DNA from: JAJECS01 sp965262745
Lineage (GTDB): Bacteria; Chloroflexota; UBA11872
Assembly: GCA_965262745.1 (NCBI GenBank)
Contig: OZ253558.1
Coordinates: forward strand, 3,213,765-3,277,764
DNA length: 64,000 nucleotides
Direction: 5' to 3'
Below, one piece after another: positions 34,828 to 43,967 of this stretch. Both the position numbers and the translations under genes were made by a program. Numbering within the stretch: the stretch's first letter is position 1; the number at the start of each line of letters is the position of its first letter. The notes under the pieces were generated by a model. It was not told where the DNA came from and searched no databases. It saw only the letters and a program-made list of their open reading frames with translations.

Positions 34828-35886
34828 CTAGCCTCCACCTCGACGCTCGCCACCGGACTCCTTGCCCCTATCATTCTCACCACCAGCCCGATGCTCCCCG
34901 CCCGAATCGCTCCCCTCACTTCCGGCGCCAACCTCGGCATGTGCTGTCCATCCAGTGAACGCTGCCGGCGTCACAGGTAGGTTGATCGCAATCACCTCGC
35001 CTACAGCCATTTCCGTCGGAGTCGTCGGACCGAGCTCCGTTCCATTCGAAAGGTGCACTTCGATCCTAACCCGATCCAGGATGCCGTTGGTCGTGTTCTC
35101 CACAGTGCCCTTGAAGGAATTGCTCGGAGCGTCGTACTTCAGGATCAGTCGGGCGCCGCTGCGAACTGCATCAAAGGTCTCATCGAGCGCTAACGTATTC
35201 GCACCGCTGCCTTCTTCGCCACCAGCTGCAGCGGATTCACTACCGCTTTCACCACGAGGCCCGAGTTCACCGCTGCCTTCGGTACCTTCTCCGCCCGTGT
35301 GAGCTGCAGGGACAGGACCGCTGCAGTCGAATACTTCCATGTGAATGACATATCCATCGTAAGAAACGCCGGCAAGTGTCGGTTCGCTGGCAACCGTCAG
35401 ACTTGTTGGTATTTCCTGTCCAGGATTCAGGTGTCCCAGCTTCTCGGGGCCAAGCTCTCCTACAGTCTTCGTTCCTGACTTTAGGTGAGGCTCGGCTTGT
35501 ACGTAGCAAAGTTTCTGTGAGAGCGTGTTTCGCACCGTTCCATGGACAGACTGGGTTGCTGCATCGTACTGCATAGAAATAGCGAGTCCTCCGAGGTCAC
35601 CGTTCCACGACTGTCCGAGAGAAGTGATTGGGCTCGACATAGCGGCTTCATTGATCTCTCCACCGCCGGCAGAACTTGTAGTACTCCCATCACTTCCAGA
35701 GCCGTGTTCACCGTCGCCTCCGCTTGCTTCACGTCTGCCGCTATGCTCACCTCCGGAGTCGGCGCCTTCTCGCTCGTCTCCAAGTCCGATGTCGCCCATG
35801 CAACCGCTGATTATCACCGCCGAAAGTAGGGCCACCAGGACCACCCCAACCAGGAACATCTTCGTCACCAGATTCTTGCCAATCAT
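34828..35886 (-). CDS. hypothetical lipoprotein with two FxLYD-like domains and Gly/Glu/Ser-rich linkers
   Basis: 352 residues. Signal peptide with lipobox (SAVIISGC), then a Gly/Glu/Ser/His linker, a beta-domain (residues about 93-190: SVHGTVRNTLSQKLCYVQAE, then GHLNPGQEIPTSLTV), a second linker, and a second similar domain (about 240-325: SFKGTVENTTNGILDRVRIE, then MAVGEVIAINLPV) before a charged tail. The repeated GTV.NT pattern with a following receding strand resembles FxLYD-type extracellular domains. It lies just upstream of the two-component genes on the same strand and could be their target or partner. Function unknown. Confidence 0.75.
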   Translation of the reverse strand: MIGKNLVTKMFLVGVVLVALLSAVIISGCMGDIGLGDEREGADSGGEHSGRREASGGDGEHGSGSDGSTTSSAGGGEINEAAMSSPITSLGQSWNGDLGGLAISMQYDAATQSVHGTVRNTLSQKLCYVQAEPHLKSGTKTVGELGPEKLGHLNPGQEIPTSLTVASEPTLAGVSYDGYVIHMEVFDCSGPVPAAHTGGEGTEGSGELGPRGESGSESAAAGGEEGSGANTLALDETFDAVRSGARLILKYDAPSNSFKGTVENTTNGILDRVRIEVHLSNGTELGPTTPTEMAVGEVIAINLPVTPAAFTGWTAHAEVGAGSEGSDSGGEHRAGGENDRGKESGGERRGGG

Positions 35887-36128
35887 CCCTTCATCTCTTT
35901 CGTGAAGTATTTGTGATGCTGCTCACGATAGCGATGAAATATCGCAGAAATATGTCGGCCGTAGCCGCGTCTGGGCAATGAAGGACTCCGACAGGCCCAG
36001 AAGGTAGAACCAGAGGCTGCGGGCTCGTCCCTCCAGGCTGAGCAATGTCAGCCTCCGCAAAACCGAGAGCCTCGATCTCGATATCGTCCTGCAAGAGGTT
36101 GTAGGCGGCGTTCGCTCGGTGACCGACA

Positions 36129-36290
36129 CGCCCGGTACAGGCAGTTGCCGTGTTCGACGTGCCGATCATGGTCTTATCTGCGACCGATCAGGCGGAGAAC
36201 ATAGTGGAGGCTCTCAGGAGGTCGGGCGACGATTACATAGCCAAGCCCTTCTCGCCGACTGCGTTAGCGGCAAGGGCCCGCGCGGCGCAC
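36129..36290 (+). pseudogene. response-regulator receiver-domain fragment
   Basis: In one forward frame about 45 residues read as the second half of a receiver domain: DVPIMVLSATDQAENIVEAL, then RRSGDDYIAKPFSPTALAAR, including the conserved Thr/Ser and the Lys-Pro. The N-terminal part with the phospho-acceptor Asp is absent and the sequence afterwards becomes Ala/Arg shadow of the opposing DUF2344 gene. It is a broken remnant. The remaining 35887-36128 stretch shows no gene. Confidence 0.75.
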
Positions 36291-36328
36291 GCCTGCCGCA
36301 CGCATCGCGGCGCATACGCGCGGCGCGC

Positions 36329-36970
36329 TCACTCCGGCAGCTCGGTCTCGATCTCGGTTCTGACGACGTGGCGCGGTTCGACGCCGAGCGCCGACGCGAG
36401 ATCGCGCGGCGTGACGATGGAGCCGTCACGCAGGCTCAGCCGGGCGTGCAGATGCTGGTCCGCGCCAAGTTCCAGCTGCAACACCCCTGGACGAATGTCG
36501 CGCGGCGTGGAGGGGCGACCTTTCCGATCCTCGCGTCGGATGACCACTGTGGAGGCCGCCAGCAGGCGTGCCACCCGCTCGGCGAGGTCGTCCGGTGGGG
36601 TCGCCACCTCCAGGTCGTAGCTCGCCCAGGCCGTTGCAAACTTCCGTCGCGCGACGCTTAGAACCTCACCCACGGCGAGCCCGGCGGCGGTTGCGCCCGC
36701 CAGGCGCTCACCGACCTCAGCCGGCGGCACGTCCTCCCGGAGCGATAGCACCACGCACTCGCGCAGGCCCTCGGTGCCCACGGCCAGCGGCGGGCCGAAC
36801 GTGAGCCGTGGTTTGGGCCGAAATCCCCGGCTGTAAGCCAGTGGCAGACCGGCGCGGCGCGCGGCGCGCTCCCAAGCTCGGCGCACGTCGTGCAGCGAGA
36901 GATACCGCGCGTCGCCGGTCTTGGCGTAGCGGAGCAGGTAGTGATGCTCGGCGGGTGGGTCCTGGTCCAT
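36329..36970 (-). CDS. DUF2344 / radical-SAM-linked protein (TIGR03936 type)
   Basis: 213-residue protein. The N-terminal LLRYAKTGDARYLSLHDVRR, AYSRGFRPKPRLTFGPPLAV and the Glu-Gly (TEGLRECVVL) motifs are typical of the TIGR03936 family, often fused or adjacent to a radical SAM protein of the ribosomal-maturation kind. No radical SAM gene is next to it here. Start ATG 36970. Divergent from the HNH gene 87 bp away. Confidence 0.9.
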   Translation of the reverse strand: MDQDPPAEHHYLLRYAKTGDARYLSLHDVRRAWERAARRAGLPLAYSRGFRPKPRLTFGPPLAVGTEGLRECVVLSLREDVPPAEVGERLAGATAAGLAVGEVLSVARRKFATAWASYDLEVATPPDDLAERVARLLAASTVVIRREDRKGRPSTPRDIRPGVLQLELGADQHLHARLSLRDGSIVTPRDLASALGVEPRHVVRTEIETELPE

Positions 36971-37056
36971 GCAGCGTCTTCCGACCGTGATCGGCCGCTC
37001 GCGCGTGCCGTGCCTTGTAGCATAGGCACGCCGCGTGACGCCGAGCGGGCGGACCT

Positions 37057-37584
37057 GTGAACGAACCGGTTCTGCTTCTCAATCAAAACTACGAGCCGCT
37101 CAACGTGTGCCGTACCCGGCGCGCGATCGTGCTGCTCAGCAAGGGCAAGGCTGAGCTGCTGGCGAACGGTCGCGCCCCCATCCAGAGCGCGCGCCAGCTC
37201 TACCCGCGGCCATCGGTGATCCGCATGCTCTACCACGTTCGCCGTCCGCGCCCAACGGTGAGGCTCAGCCGCCGCGAGGTGTTCGTGCGCGACGAGTATC
37301 TCTGCCAATACTGCGCCGAGACGACCATCGAGCCGACCGTGGACCACGTGATCCCGCGGCGGCTCGGCGGACGGCGGCGCTGGGAGAATCTGGCAACCGC
37401 GTGCCGCCGCTGCAATCTCCGCAAGGCCGGCCGAACCCCGCACGAGGCGGGCATGCGCCTGCTGCGGCAGCCCCGACGCCCGAAATCGGCTATTGCCCAT
37501 CTGGTCCGGCACGTCGCGGGGGCCAGCGTCGACCCGACGTGGCGACCCTATCTTCCCCGGCTGGAGTCGGCCGCGCAGGGCTGA
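37057..37584 (+). CDS. HNH endonuclease-like protein
   Basis: 175-residue protein with a conserved N-terminal block (PVLLLNQNYEPLNVCRTRRA, then IVLLSKGKAELL) and an HNH domain: CQYC, VDHVIPRRLGG, WENLATACRRCN, and a zinc-binding pair of CxxC motifs. This family is common in Chloroflexota, Cyanobacteria and Actinobacteria as a single chromosomal gene without restriction-modification partners; its biological role is not defined. Start is GTG 37057, in the divergent space shared with the DUF2344 gene. Confidence 0.92.
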   Translation: MNEPVLLLNQNYEPLNVCRTRRAIVLLSKGKAELLANGRAPIQSARQLYPRPSVIRMLYHVRRPRPTVRLSRREVFVRDEYLCQYCAETTIEPTVDHVIPRRLGGRRRWENLATACRRCNLRKAGRTPHEAGMRLLRQPRRPKSAIAHLVRHVAGASVDPTWRPYLPRLESAAQG

Positions 37585-37600
37585 CGTCCGAAGTCTGGGC

Positions 37601-39889
37601 CTACCCGGCCGCGTGCTCCCGCAGCAGGTTCAGTGCCGATCCGGCCCAGAACCATGCGATCTGGTCAGCGGTCATCGTGTGGTTCAGGCGCACCCGGTCA
37701 TGTGAGCCGTCCGCGTGAGCGATGTGCGCGGTGATGGGCCGGCCGGAGGCGAGGCGGTCGATGTCGACCAGGCTCACTCGGTCGTCCGCCTGAATGCGGT
37801 CGTAGTCGGCGGGGTCGGCGAATGTCAGCGGCAAGACCCCTTGCTTCTTGAGATTGGATTCGTGGATGCGCGCGAAGCTGCGCACCATAACGGCGCCCGC
37901 GCCCAGGAGACGCGGCGACATGGCCGCATGCTCGCGGCTGCTGCCCTCGCCGTAGTTCGCATCGCCCACGGCCACCCAGGAGACCCCGGCGGCCGCATAG
38001 TGCTTGGCGATCTGCGCGAGCGGTTCCTCCGTGGCGCCGGTGAGCACATTGCGCCCCGCGCCTGGTGCGTCGGCGAAGGCATTGTTGGCCCCGGTGAACA
38101 TGTTGTCGCTGATGCGCGGCAGATGACCGCGGTAGCGCAGCCAAGGCCCAGCCGGTGATATGGCGTCGGTGGTGCATTGGCCCACGGCCTTGAGCAATAC
38201 CGGCATCGACTGGAGTTGATCGGCGGGTCGCGGGGCGAACGGTGTCAGCCGCTCCAAGCGCTCGCTGTCGGCGGCAATCGTCACCTCGACTTGCTCGGGG
38301 TCCGCCGGGGGCGCCAGATACCCATAGCGCTGGCCGATAAAGCCATCCGACGGGACGTCCGGCGCCGGCTGCGGTGGATTGAGACGCAGGCCATTGCCGT
38401 CGAGGCTGTCGGTGAGCGGATTGAATGAGAGGCGCCCGCTGAGCGCGAACGCCACGGTGAGTTCGGGACTGGCGATGAACGCCTGGGTATTGGGGCTGCC
38501 GTCGTTGCGCCGGGGAAAGTTTCGATTGAATGAGGTCACGATGGAGTTCGTCGCCAGGGCCTCGCCGGCCGCATCGGGGGCGATGTCGTCGCGCCGCCAC
38601 TGGCCAATGCAGGGGCCGCACGCGTTTGCGAGCACGCTGCCGCCGATGGCTTCCAGGTCGGCCAGCTGCCCGTCGCGTTCGATCGTTGCTCGCACCATCT
38701 CGGAGCCTGGCGTGACCAGAAACGGCACGGATGCGCGCAGACCGGCGGCGGCGGCCTGCCGGGCCACGTCGGCGGCGCGCGTGATGTCCTCGTATGACGA
38801 ATTGGTGCAGCTTCCCAGCAGAGCGGCTGAGATCTGCTCGACGAAGCCCTCGGTGGCCACTTCGGCTCCAAGCTCGGAAACTGGGCGCGCCCTGTCGGGT
38901 CGGTGCGGCCCCACGACATGCGGCTCGAGTTCGGACAGGTCGATCTCCACCACCTGCTCGTAGAACGCCGCGGGGTCGCTCTCGACCTCGGCATCGGCGC
39001 GTAGCAGATCCTGGTTCGCGTCGGCGAGCTGGGCGAGCTCGGCGCGCTCCGTCGCGCGCAGGTACGTTGCCATGCGGTCGTCGTAGCCGAAGACCGAGGT
39101 CGTGGCGCCCAGCTCAGCGCCCATGTTGGTGATGGTCGCCTTGCCCGTGCACGCGAGCGCGCGAGTGCCCGGCCCGAAATACTCGATGATCCGGTTCGTG
39201 CCGCCACTCGTGGTGAGAATGCCCGCGAGCTTGAGGATGACGTCCTTCGGCGCGGTCCAGCCGTTGAGCTCGCCGGTGAGACGCACGCCGATGATCTGGG
39301 GCTGGAGCGTCTCCCAGGGCAGATCGACCATCACGTCGACGGCGTCGGCGCCGCCGACGCCGATCGCCAGCATCCCCAGGCCCCCGGCGTTGGGCGTGTG
39401 GGAATCGGTGCCGATGAGCAGCCCGCCGGGGAACGCATAGTTCTCCAAGATGACCTGGTGAATGATGCCCGAGCCCGGCGCCCAGAACCCGATGCCGTAT
39501 CGTGCACTGACGGATTTGAGGAAGGCGTATACCTCGTTGTTCTCGAGCAGCGCCGTTTGAAGATCTGCGTTGGCGCCCACATGCGCCCGAATCAGGTGAT
39601 CGCAATGCACCGTGGTTGGCGCGGCGACCGCGTCACGACCCGCGAGCATGAACTGCAGCAGCGCCATCTGGGCTGTCGCGTCCTGCATCGCCACACGGTC
39701 GGGCCGAAGCTGCAGGTAGCTTTCCAGCGGCGTGAGGTCATCGGTCGACGCGTCGTCCAGATGGCCGAAGAGCAACTTTTCGGCCAGCGTGAGCGGGCGG
39801 TCGTGTCGTTCGCGGACCATGGCGAGGCGCGCGCGCATGCGCGCGTACGCGTCCGCGACCAGCGCGGGGGTCGACTCGATCACCGTCAC
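37601..39889 (-). CDS. acn: aconitate hydratase
   Basis: 762-residue aconitase that isomerises citrate to isocitrate in the TCA cycle. Iron-sulfur cluster cysteines: LLGSCTNSSYED and ANACGPCIGQW. Substrate-binding motifs include GTDSHTPNAGGLG, NFPRRNDGS and the C-terminal swivel domain YGEGSSREHAAMSPRLLGA. Length and layout fit the mitochondrial-type/short bacterial aconitase rather than the roughly 890-residue AcnA or AcnB. Start ATG 39889 has a GAGAGGAG about 8 nt upstream. Standalone gene. Confidence 0.96.
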   Translation of the reverse strand: MTVIESTPALVADAYARMRARLAMVRERHDRPLTLAEKLLFGHLDDASTDDLTPLESYLQLRPDRVAMQDATAQMALLQFMLAGRDAVAAPTTVHCDHLIRAHVGANADLQTALLENNEVYAFLKSVSARYGIGFWAPGSGIIHQVILENYAFPGGLLIGTDSHTPNAGGLGMLAIGVGGADAVDVMVDLPWETLQPQIIGVRLTGELNGWTAPKDVILKLAGILTTSGGTNRIIEYFGPGTRALACTGKATITNMGAELGATTSVFGYDDRMATYLRATERAELAQLADANQDLLRADAEVESDPAAFYEQVVEIDLSELEPHVVGPHRPDRARPVSELGAEVATEGFVEQISAALLGSCTNSSYEDITRAADVARQAAAAGLRASVPFLVTPGSEMVRATIERDGQLADLEAIGGSVLANACGPCIGQWRRDDIAPDAAGEALATNSIVTSFNRNFPRRNDGSPNTQAFIASPELTVAFALSGRLSFNPLTDSLDGNGLRLNPPQPAPDVPSDGFIGQRYGYLAPPADPEQVEVTIAADSERLERLTPFAPRPADQLQSMPVLLKAVGQCTTDAISPAGPWLRYRGHLPRISDNMFTGANNAFADAPGAGRNVLTGATEEPLAQIAKHYAAAGVSWVAVGDANYGEGSSREHAAMSPRLLGAGAVMVRSFARIHESNLKKQGVLPLTFADPADYDRIQADDRVSLVDIDRLASGRPITAHIAHADGSHDRVRLNHTMTADQIAWFWAGSALNLLREHAAG

Positions 39890-40086
39890 GTCGCTCTCCT
39901 CTCAAGACCTACCTTGCCGGTGCCGGCGCTTACGCCAGCCCGGTGCCTACCCAACTATCGCGCATTTCGTCAGATTTGCGGGAACGGGACCCGTGCAGCT
40001 GCAGCGTTCCCGCTGCGTTCCCGCCGACAACCTGGCGCCGACCGGCGGCGCAGGATTCCCGCAAGCGCCGCCTGGGACGCGGCCGA

Positions 40087-40995
40087 ATGACCCGACGACT
40101 CGCCGCATTGCTAGCGACCGCACGGCCTGTCCAGTGGTTGAAGAACGTCGTCGTGCTGGCGCCGCTCATCTTTGCTCAGCGGCTCACCGACGGCGGCGAC
40201 GTGCTGCGTGCCGTGGCCATGTTTGCCATCTTCAGCGTCCTTGCCTCCGGGGTCTATTTCATCAACGACGCGATGGACGCTCCAACGGATCGCCGCAACC
40301 CGCGCAAGATGCAGCGGCCCGTGGCCGCGGGGCGGGTGAGCCGCGCCTCGGCCGTCGTGATTGGTGTGGTTCTGGCGGCGCTGGCCATCGGGTTGTCCGC
40401 ACTGCTCGGCACGGGGGCAATGCTGGTCCTCGGCGGGTACTTCGTACTGAACGTGGGTTACAGCTTCTGGCTCGCGCGGATGCCGTTTGTGGACGGTATG
40501 GCGGTTGCCGCTGGATTCGTCTTGCGCGCGATTGCCGGAGCGGTTGCCATCGCCGTTCCATTCTCGGCCTGGCTCGTCCTGTGCACGTTCCTTGCGGCCC
40601 TCCTCATTGTGCTCGGCAAGCGCCGTGCCGATGTGATGCAGGCGGGCATGGGAAATCGCGGCGTCCGCTCCTCCTGGCGCGAAGTGCCGCGTGAGGTTAT
40701 CGACGGCGTGATCGTCCTGGTGGGCGCGACGGTGGTCGTCTGCTATGCGATATACAGCCTGGCGCCGGAAACGGCAGCGCAGTTTGGCAGCCGGGGACTC
40801 GTCTTCACCGTGCCGTTTGTCTTGTACGGCATCACGCGGTTCATGCTGCGCGCGCTGAGCGGCGAGGGCGTCTGGGACCCGACGACCGTGTTGCTGCAAG
40901 ACCGCGGCGTGCAGGCCGCCGTCGTCGGCTGGCTGGCGGCCACGCTGCTCATCATCTATTGGGGCGGCCCGTGGCTGAGTGGGATCATTGCATGA
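40087..40995 (+). CDS. UbiA-family prenyltransferase (decaprenyl-phosphate phosphoribosyltransferase-like)
   Basis: 302-residue integral membrane protein with eight or nine spans. The Asp-rich motif NDAMDAPTDRRNPRKMQRPV fits the decaprenyl-phosphate phosphoribosyltransferase (Rv3806c-like) subgroup, in which NDxxDxxxDRxHPxKxxRP is typical; the second motif region is LGKRRADVMQAG. Such enzymes attach ribose phosphate to a polyprenyl carrier for cell-envelope polymers. ATG 40087 follows a non-coding in-frame extension. It overlaps the LRR gene start by 4 nt (ATGA, 40992-40995). Confidence 0.88.
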   Translation: MTRRLAALLATARPVQWLKNVVVLAPLIFAQRLTDGGDVLRAVAMFAIFSVLASGVYFINDAMDAPTDRRNPRKMQRPVAAGRVSRASAVVIGVVLAALAIGLSALLGTGAMLVLGGYFVLNVGYSFWLARMPFVDGMAVAAGFVLRAIAGAVAIAVPFSAWLVLCTFLAALLIVLGKRRADVMQAGMGNRGVRSSWREVPREVIDGVIVLVGATVVVCYAIYSLAPETAAQFGSRGLVFTVPFVLYGITRFMLRALSGEGVWDPTTVLLQDRGVQAAVVGWLAATLLIIYWGGPWLSGIIA

Positions 40996-43448
40996 GTGAC
41001 CGCTGGCGGTGCCTGCGCGCGGTGCTCGCGGCGCTGGCCATCCCCGTCGTGGCGGCGTTGACCTTCTGGCCGTCAGCGGCGGCGCTGGAGTGCGAGGGCG
41101 TCGCTCTCGATGACGGCTGCCTCTTCACCATCACCGGCGGCGACACGACCGATCCGGACGACGGCTACGCCGTGACCAACGCCGACGGCGTGCCGCTTTG
41201 GGATTTCGTCGGCGACCGCGATCTCCAGGCCATCGGCTATCCCATCAGCCAGCGCTGGGTCAACGGGCCCTTCACCCTCCAGGCCTTCCAGAAGGTCATC
41301 CTGCAGTGGGACCCCGGCAAGGGTCGGATGAACTACTACAACACCCTCGACGTGCTGGCCAACCGGTATCCGGATGTCGACCTTCCCAACGTCCCTCCGC
41401 ACCAAGTGTTGGATGCCGATCGAGGCGCGGACTTCGCCACCATCACGCGGAATCACTTGGCGCTCCTCGACCAGAACGCGGCAATCAAGGAGCGGTTCCT
41501 GCGCGAGCCGGACTGGCTGAACCTCTACGGGCTGCCGATCAGCTACGAGGAGAGGGAGGTCAACGGCCACCCGCGGGGCCTGCAGATGCTGCGGGCGCAG
41601 CGGACGGTGTTCGTGATCTGGAACGTCCCGGCGCCAGGGACGACGGTGGGGCGCGTGAACCTCCAGAACGTGCCGGATAAGGTGAAGCGGCTCAGCAACG
41701 TGATCATTCCCGATGGCGCCAAGGTCCCGGTGGCGCAGAACGAAGTGGCGGAGTTGCCGACGTTCACGCTGGCGCCGCCCCCAGCGTGGCCTGATCCGAC
41801 GCCCAGGCACCCACCGACCTCTGACCGAGAGGTGCTGGCCACGCTCTATCACATGACCGGCGGGCCGTCCTGGAAAAACAGCACTAACTGGCTGAGCGCG
41901 GCGCCCCTCGGCGAATGGCACGGAGTCACCACCGATTCCACCGGCCAGGTCACGGCGCTGCGGCTTCAGGAGAACAGACTACGGGGAGAAATTCCGCCGG
42001 AGTTGGGCAGCCTCACCAACCTCCGCGAGCTTCGGCTCTCGGGGAACCAGTTGCGGGGCGCGATTCCGCCTGAGTTGAGTCGCCTCGCCAAGCTGACCGT
42101 GCTGGGGCTCGAGGGGAACCGGCTGGTCGGGGAGATTCCGCCTGTGCTGGGCCGTCTCTCCAAGCTGGATTTGCTAATGCTCAACGCCAACCATTTTCGG
42201 GGTGAGATCCCACCCGAGCTGGGTGGGATCTCCAACCTGAAATGGCTGGACCTTTCGAACAGCCAGTTAAGCGGGGCGATCCCGCCCGAGTTGGGTAGCC
42301 TCTCCAACCTATTGCTGCTTTCCCTCTGGGGGAACCAGTTGCACGGTGCGATCCCAGCCGAGTTGGGCAGCCTCTCCAACCTACGCTCGATTCTGCTAAA
42401 CGGTAACCAGCTCAGTGGGTCGATCCCGCCCGCGCTGGGCAATCTCTCCAACCTGGTCGGGTTAGGGCTGGGGAATAACCAATTAACCGGGACGATCCCT
42501 ACCGAGTTGGGCAACCTCGTGCAACTGGAATCGCTGATCCTGCATTGGAACCAGTTGCGTGGAGAAATACCGCCCGAACTGGGCCGCCTCGCCAAGCTGG
42601 AAGCGCTGGACCTCTTTGAGAACCAGTTGAGTGGCTCAATCCCACCCGCGTTGGGCAGTCTCGCCAACTTGAGACGATTGCGGCTCGAAGATAATCACTT
42701 GCATGGGCAGATCCCACCCAGGCTGGGACACCTTGTCGACCTGGAAGAGCTGCGGCTCGGCGGCAGCAACGACCTCACGGGGTGCATCCCCGAGGAGTTG
42801 GGAGGTGTCGCGGACAGTGACCTCGACACGCTGGGACTGCCATTCTGCGGCGCCGGCGGAAGCTCGGCCAGCGGGGCCGCGGGCCCAACGCCAGCCGAGT
42901 CGCCCACATCCACGCCGGCCGAGGACCGGGCCGTGCTGGTCGCGCTCTATCACGCGACCGACGGGGCTAACTGGACACGCAACCACAACTGGCTGAGCGA
43001 GGCGCCCCTCGATGCCTGGTACGGCGTCGTCACCGCCCGCACCGGCCAGGTCACGGCACTGTTGCTCCATCAGAACAGGCTAGCGGGAACGATCCCGCCC
43101 GAGCTGGGCCGCCTGGCCAGCCTGCAGACGCTGTCGCTCGGTGGCAACCAGTTGCATGGCGCGATCCCGCCCGAATTGGGACGGCTCTCCAGCCTGTTAG
43201 GGCTGTACGCCTGGCAGAACCGGCTGAGTGGCGAGATCCCGTCCACGTTGGGCAGTCTCGTCAACCTGAGACGATTGCAGCTCCAAGATAATCACTTGCA
43301 TGGGGAGATCCCGTCCGAGTTGGGCCGCCTCGCCAACCTGGAAGACCTAAGGCTCGGCGGCAGCAACCAATTCACGGGCTGCATCCCTGCGAAGTTACGA
43401 GCTGTAGGGAGCAATGACCTTGCCGGGGTCGGTCTGCCGTTCTGCTGA
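40992..43448 (+). CDS. secreted plant-type leucine-rich-repeat protein
   Basis: 818 residues. Signal peptide (AVLAALAIPVVAALTFWPSA), then a domain (to about residue 270) with GYPISQRWVNGPFTLQAFQK-like sequence that recurs in extracellular Chloroflexota proteins. Next comes an LRRNT-like cap (LATLYHMTGGPSWKNSTNWL, then WHGVTTDS) and 12 repeats of 24 residues (residues about 323-612, consensus LxLxxNxLxGxIPPELGxLxN). A Pro/Ser linker, a second cap (ALYHATDGANWTRNHNWLS) and five more repeats (about 690-815) follow. The last repeat of each array carries Cys (TGCIP). This is the plant-receptor subtype of LRR. Role probably adhesion or ligand binding; inference. Confidence 0.93.
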   Translation: MSDRWRCLRAVLAALAIPVVAALTFWPSAAALECEGVALDDGCLFTITGGDTTDPDDGYAVTNADGVPLWDFVGDRDLQAIGYPISQRWVNGPFTLQAFQKVILQWDPGKGRMNYYNTLDVLANRYPDVDLPNVPPHQVLDADRGADFATITRNHLALLDQNAAIKERFLREPDWLNLYGLPISYEEREVNGHPRGLQMLRAQRTVFVIWNVPAPGTTVGRVNLQNVPDKVKRLSNVIIPDGAKVPVAQNEVAELPTFTLAPPPAWPDPTPRHPPTSDREVLATLYHMTGGPSWKNSTNWLSAAPLGEWHGVTTDSTGQVTALRLQENRLRGEIPPELGSLTNLRELRLSGNQLRGAIPPELSRLAKLTVLGLEGNRLVGEIPPVLGRLSKLDLLMLNANHFRGEIPPELGGISNLKWLDLSNSQLSGAIPPELGSLSNLLLLSLWGNQLHGAIPAELGSLSNLRSILLNGNQLSGSIPPALGNLSNLVGLGLGNNQLTGTIPTELGNLVQLESLILHWNQLRGEIPPELGRLAKLEALDLFENQLSGSIPPALGSLANLRRLRLEDNHLHGQIPPRLGHLVDLEELRLGGSNDLTGCIPEELGGVADSDLDTLGLPFCGAGGSSASGAAGPTPAESPTSTPAEDRAVLVALYHATDGANWTRNHNWLSEAPLDAWYGVVTARTGQVTALLLHQNRLAGTIPPELGRLASLQTLSLGGNQLHGAIPPELGRLSSLLGLYAWQNRLSGEIPSTLGSLVNLRRLQLQDNHLHGEIPSELGRLANLEDLRLGGSNQFTGCIPAKLRAVGSNDLAGVGLPFC

Positions 43449-43649
43449 GGCACACGCACGATTACGACTTGGCGGTACGCGCAGGTCAAAGTCAACGTCC
43501 CTTGATCGAGGACCTTGGCTTGGATCCGTTCCGGGCTGTGGCCGACTGCCTGACCGGCGTGACAGCAATCGCTGCGCGATATGTAGATGGCGTCATCTTG
43601 GCAGGGCGCGCCGCGGGGTAGAATTTCGCCCGCTTGCCGGGCCTTGCAC

Positions 43650-43967
43650 ATGTCCGAACCGTTGCCGACCGATCGCGCTGAGGCCTACCGCCGCGCGACG
43701 GAGCGTGTGCGGGCGCGGCTGGGATTCGCGGGTCACGCAGCGGTCGTGGCGGCCGTGGCCCTCCTCCTGCTGATCGTGAACGTCATCGTGAGCCCGGACC
43801 TCATTTGGTTCTACTGGCCGGTGGCCTTCTGGCTGGTCGCGCTGGCGCTGCACGGCTGGACGGTGTTTGGTCCGGGCTTGCCCATGATCGAACGCTGGCG
43901 GCAGCGCGAAGCCGCAAGGGAGCTCGACCGAATCCGGCGACCTGACGATCACGCGGGCCAAGCATGA
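43650..43967 (+). CDS. 2TM-domain protein
   Basis: 105 residues: basic N-terminal helix (AYRRATERVRARLGFAGHAA), span 1 (VVAAVALLLLIVNVIV), a short loop with SPDLIWFYWP, span 2 (VAFWLVALALHGWTVFG) and a charged C-terminus. This fits the 2TM domain (PF13239-like), often found alone or fused to sensor proteins. ATG 43650 is chosen over a longer frame. Stop overlaps the DUF72 start by 4 nt. Confidence 0.82.
   Translation: MSEPLPTDRAEAYRRATERVRARLGFAGHAAVVAAVALLLLIVNVIVSPDLIWFYWPVAFWLVALALHGWTVFGPGLPMIERWRQREAARELDRIRRPDDHAGQA

Noticed and set aside
35891..36169. 92-codon minus-strand frame upstream of the lipoprotein gene
   Set aside because: No ribosome site, no family resemblance and overlap with the receiver-domain fragment; treated as non-coding.
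41958..43400. CRISPR-like or minisatellite array
   Set aside because: The regular spacing (72 bp) comes from 24-residue leucine-rich repeats in an open reading frame; repeats are not identical and have no spacers.
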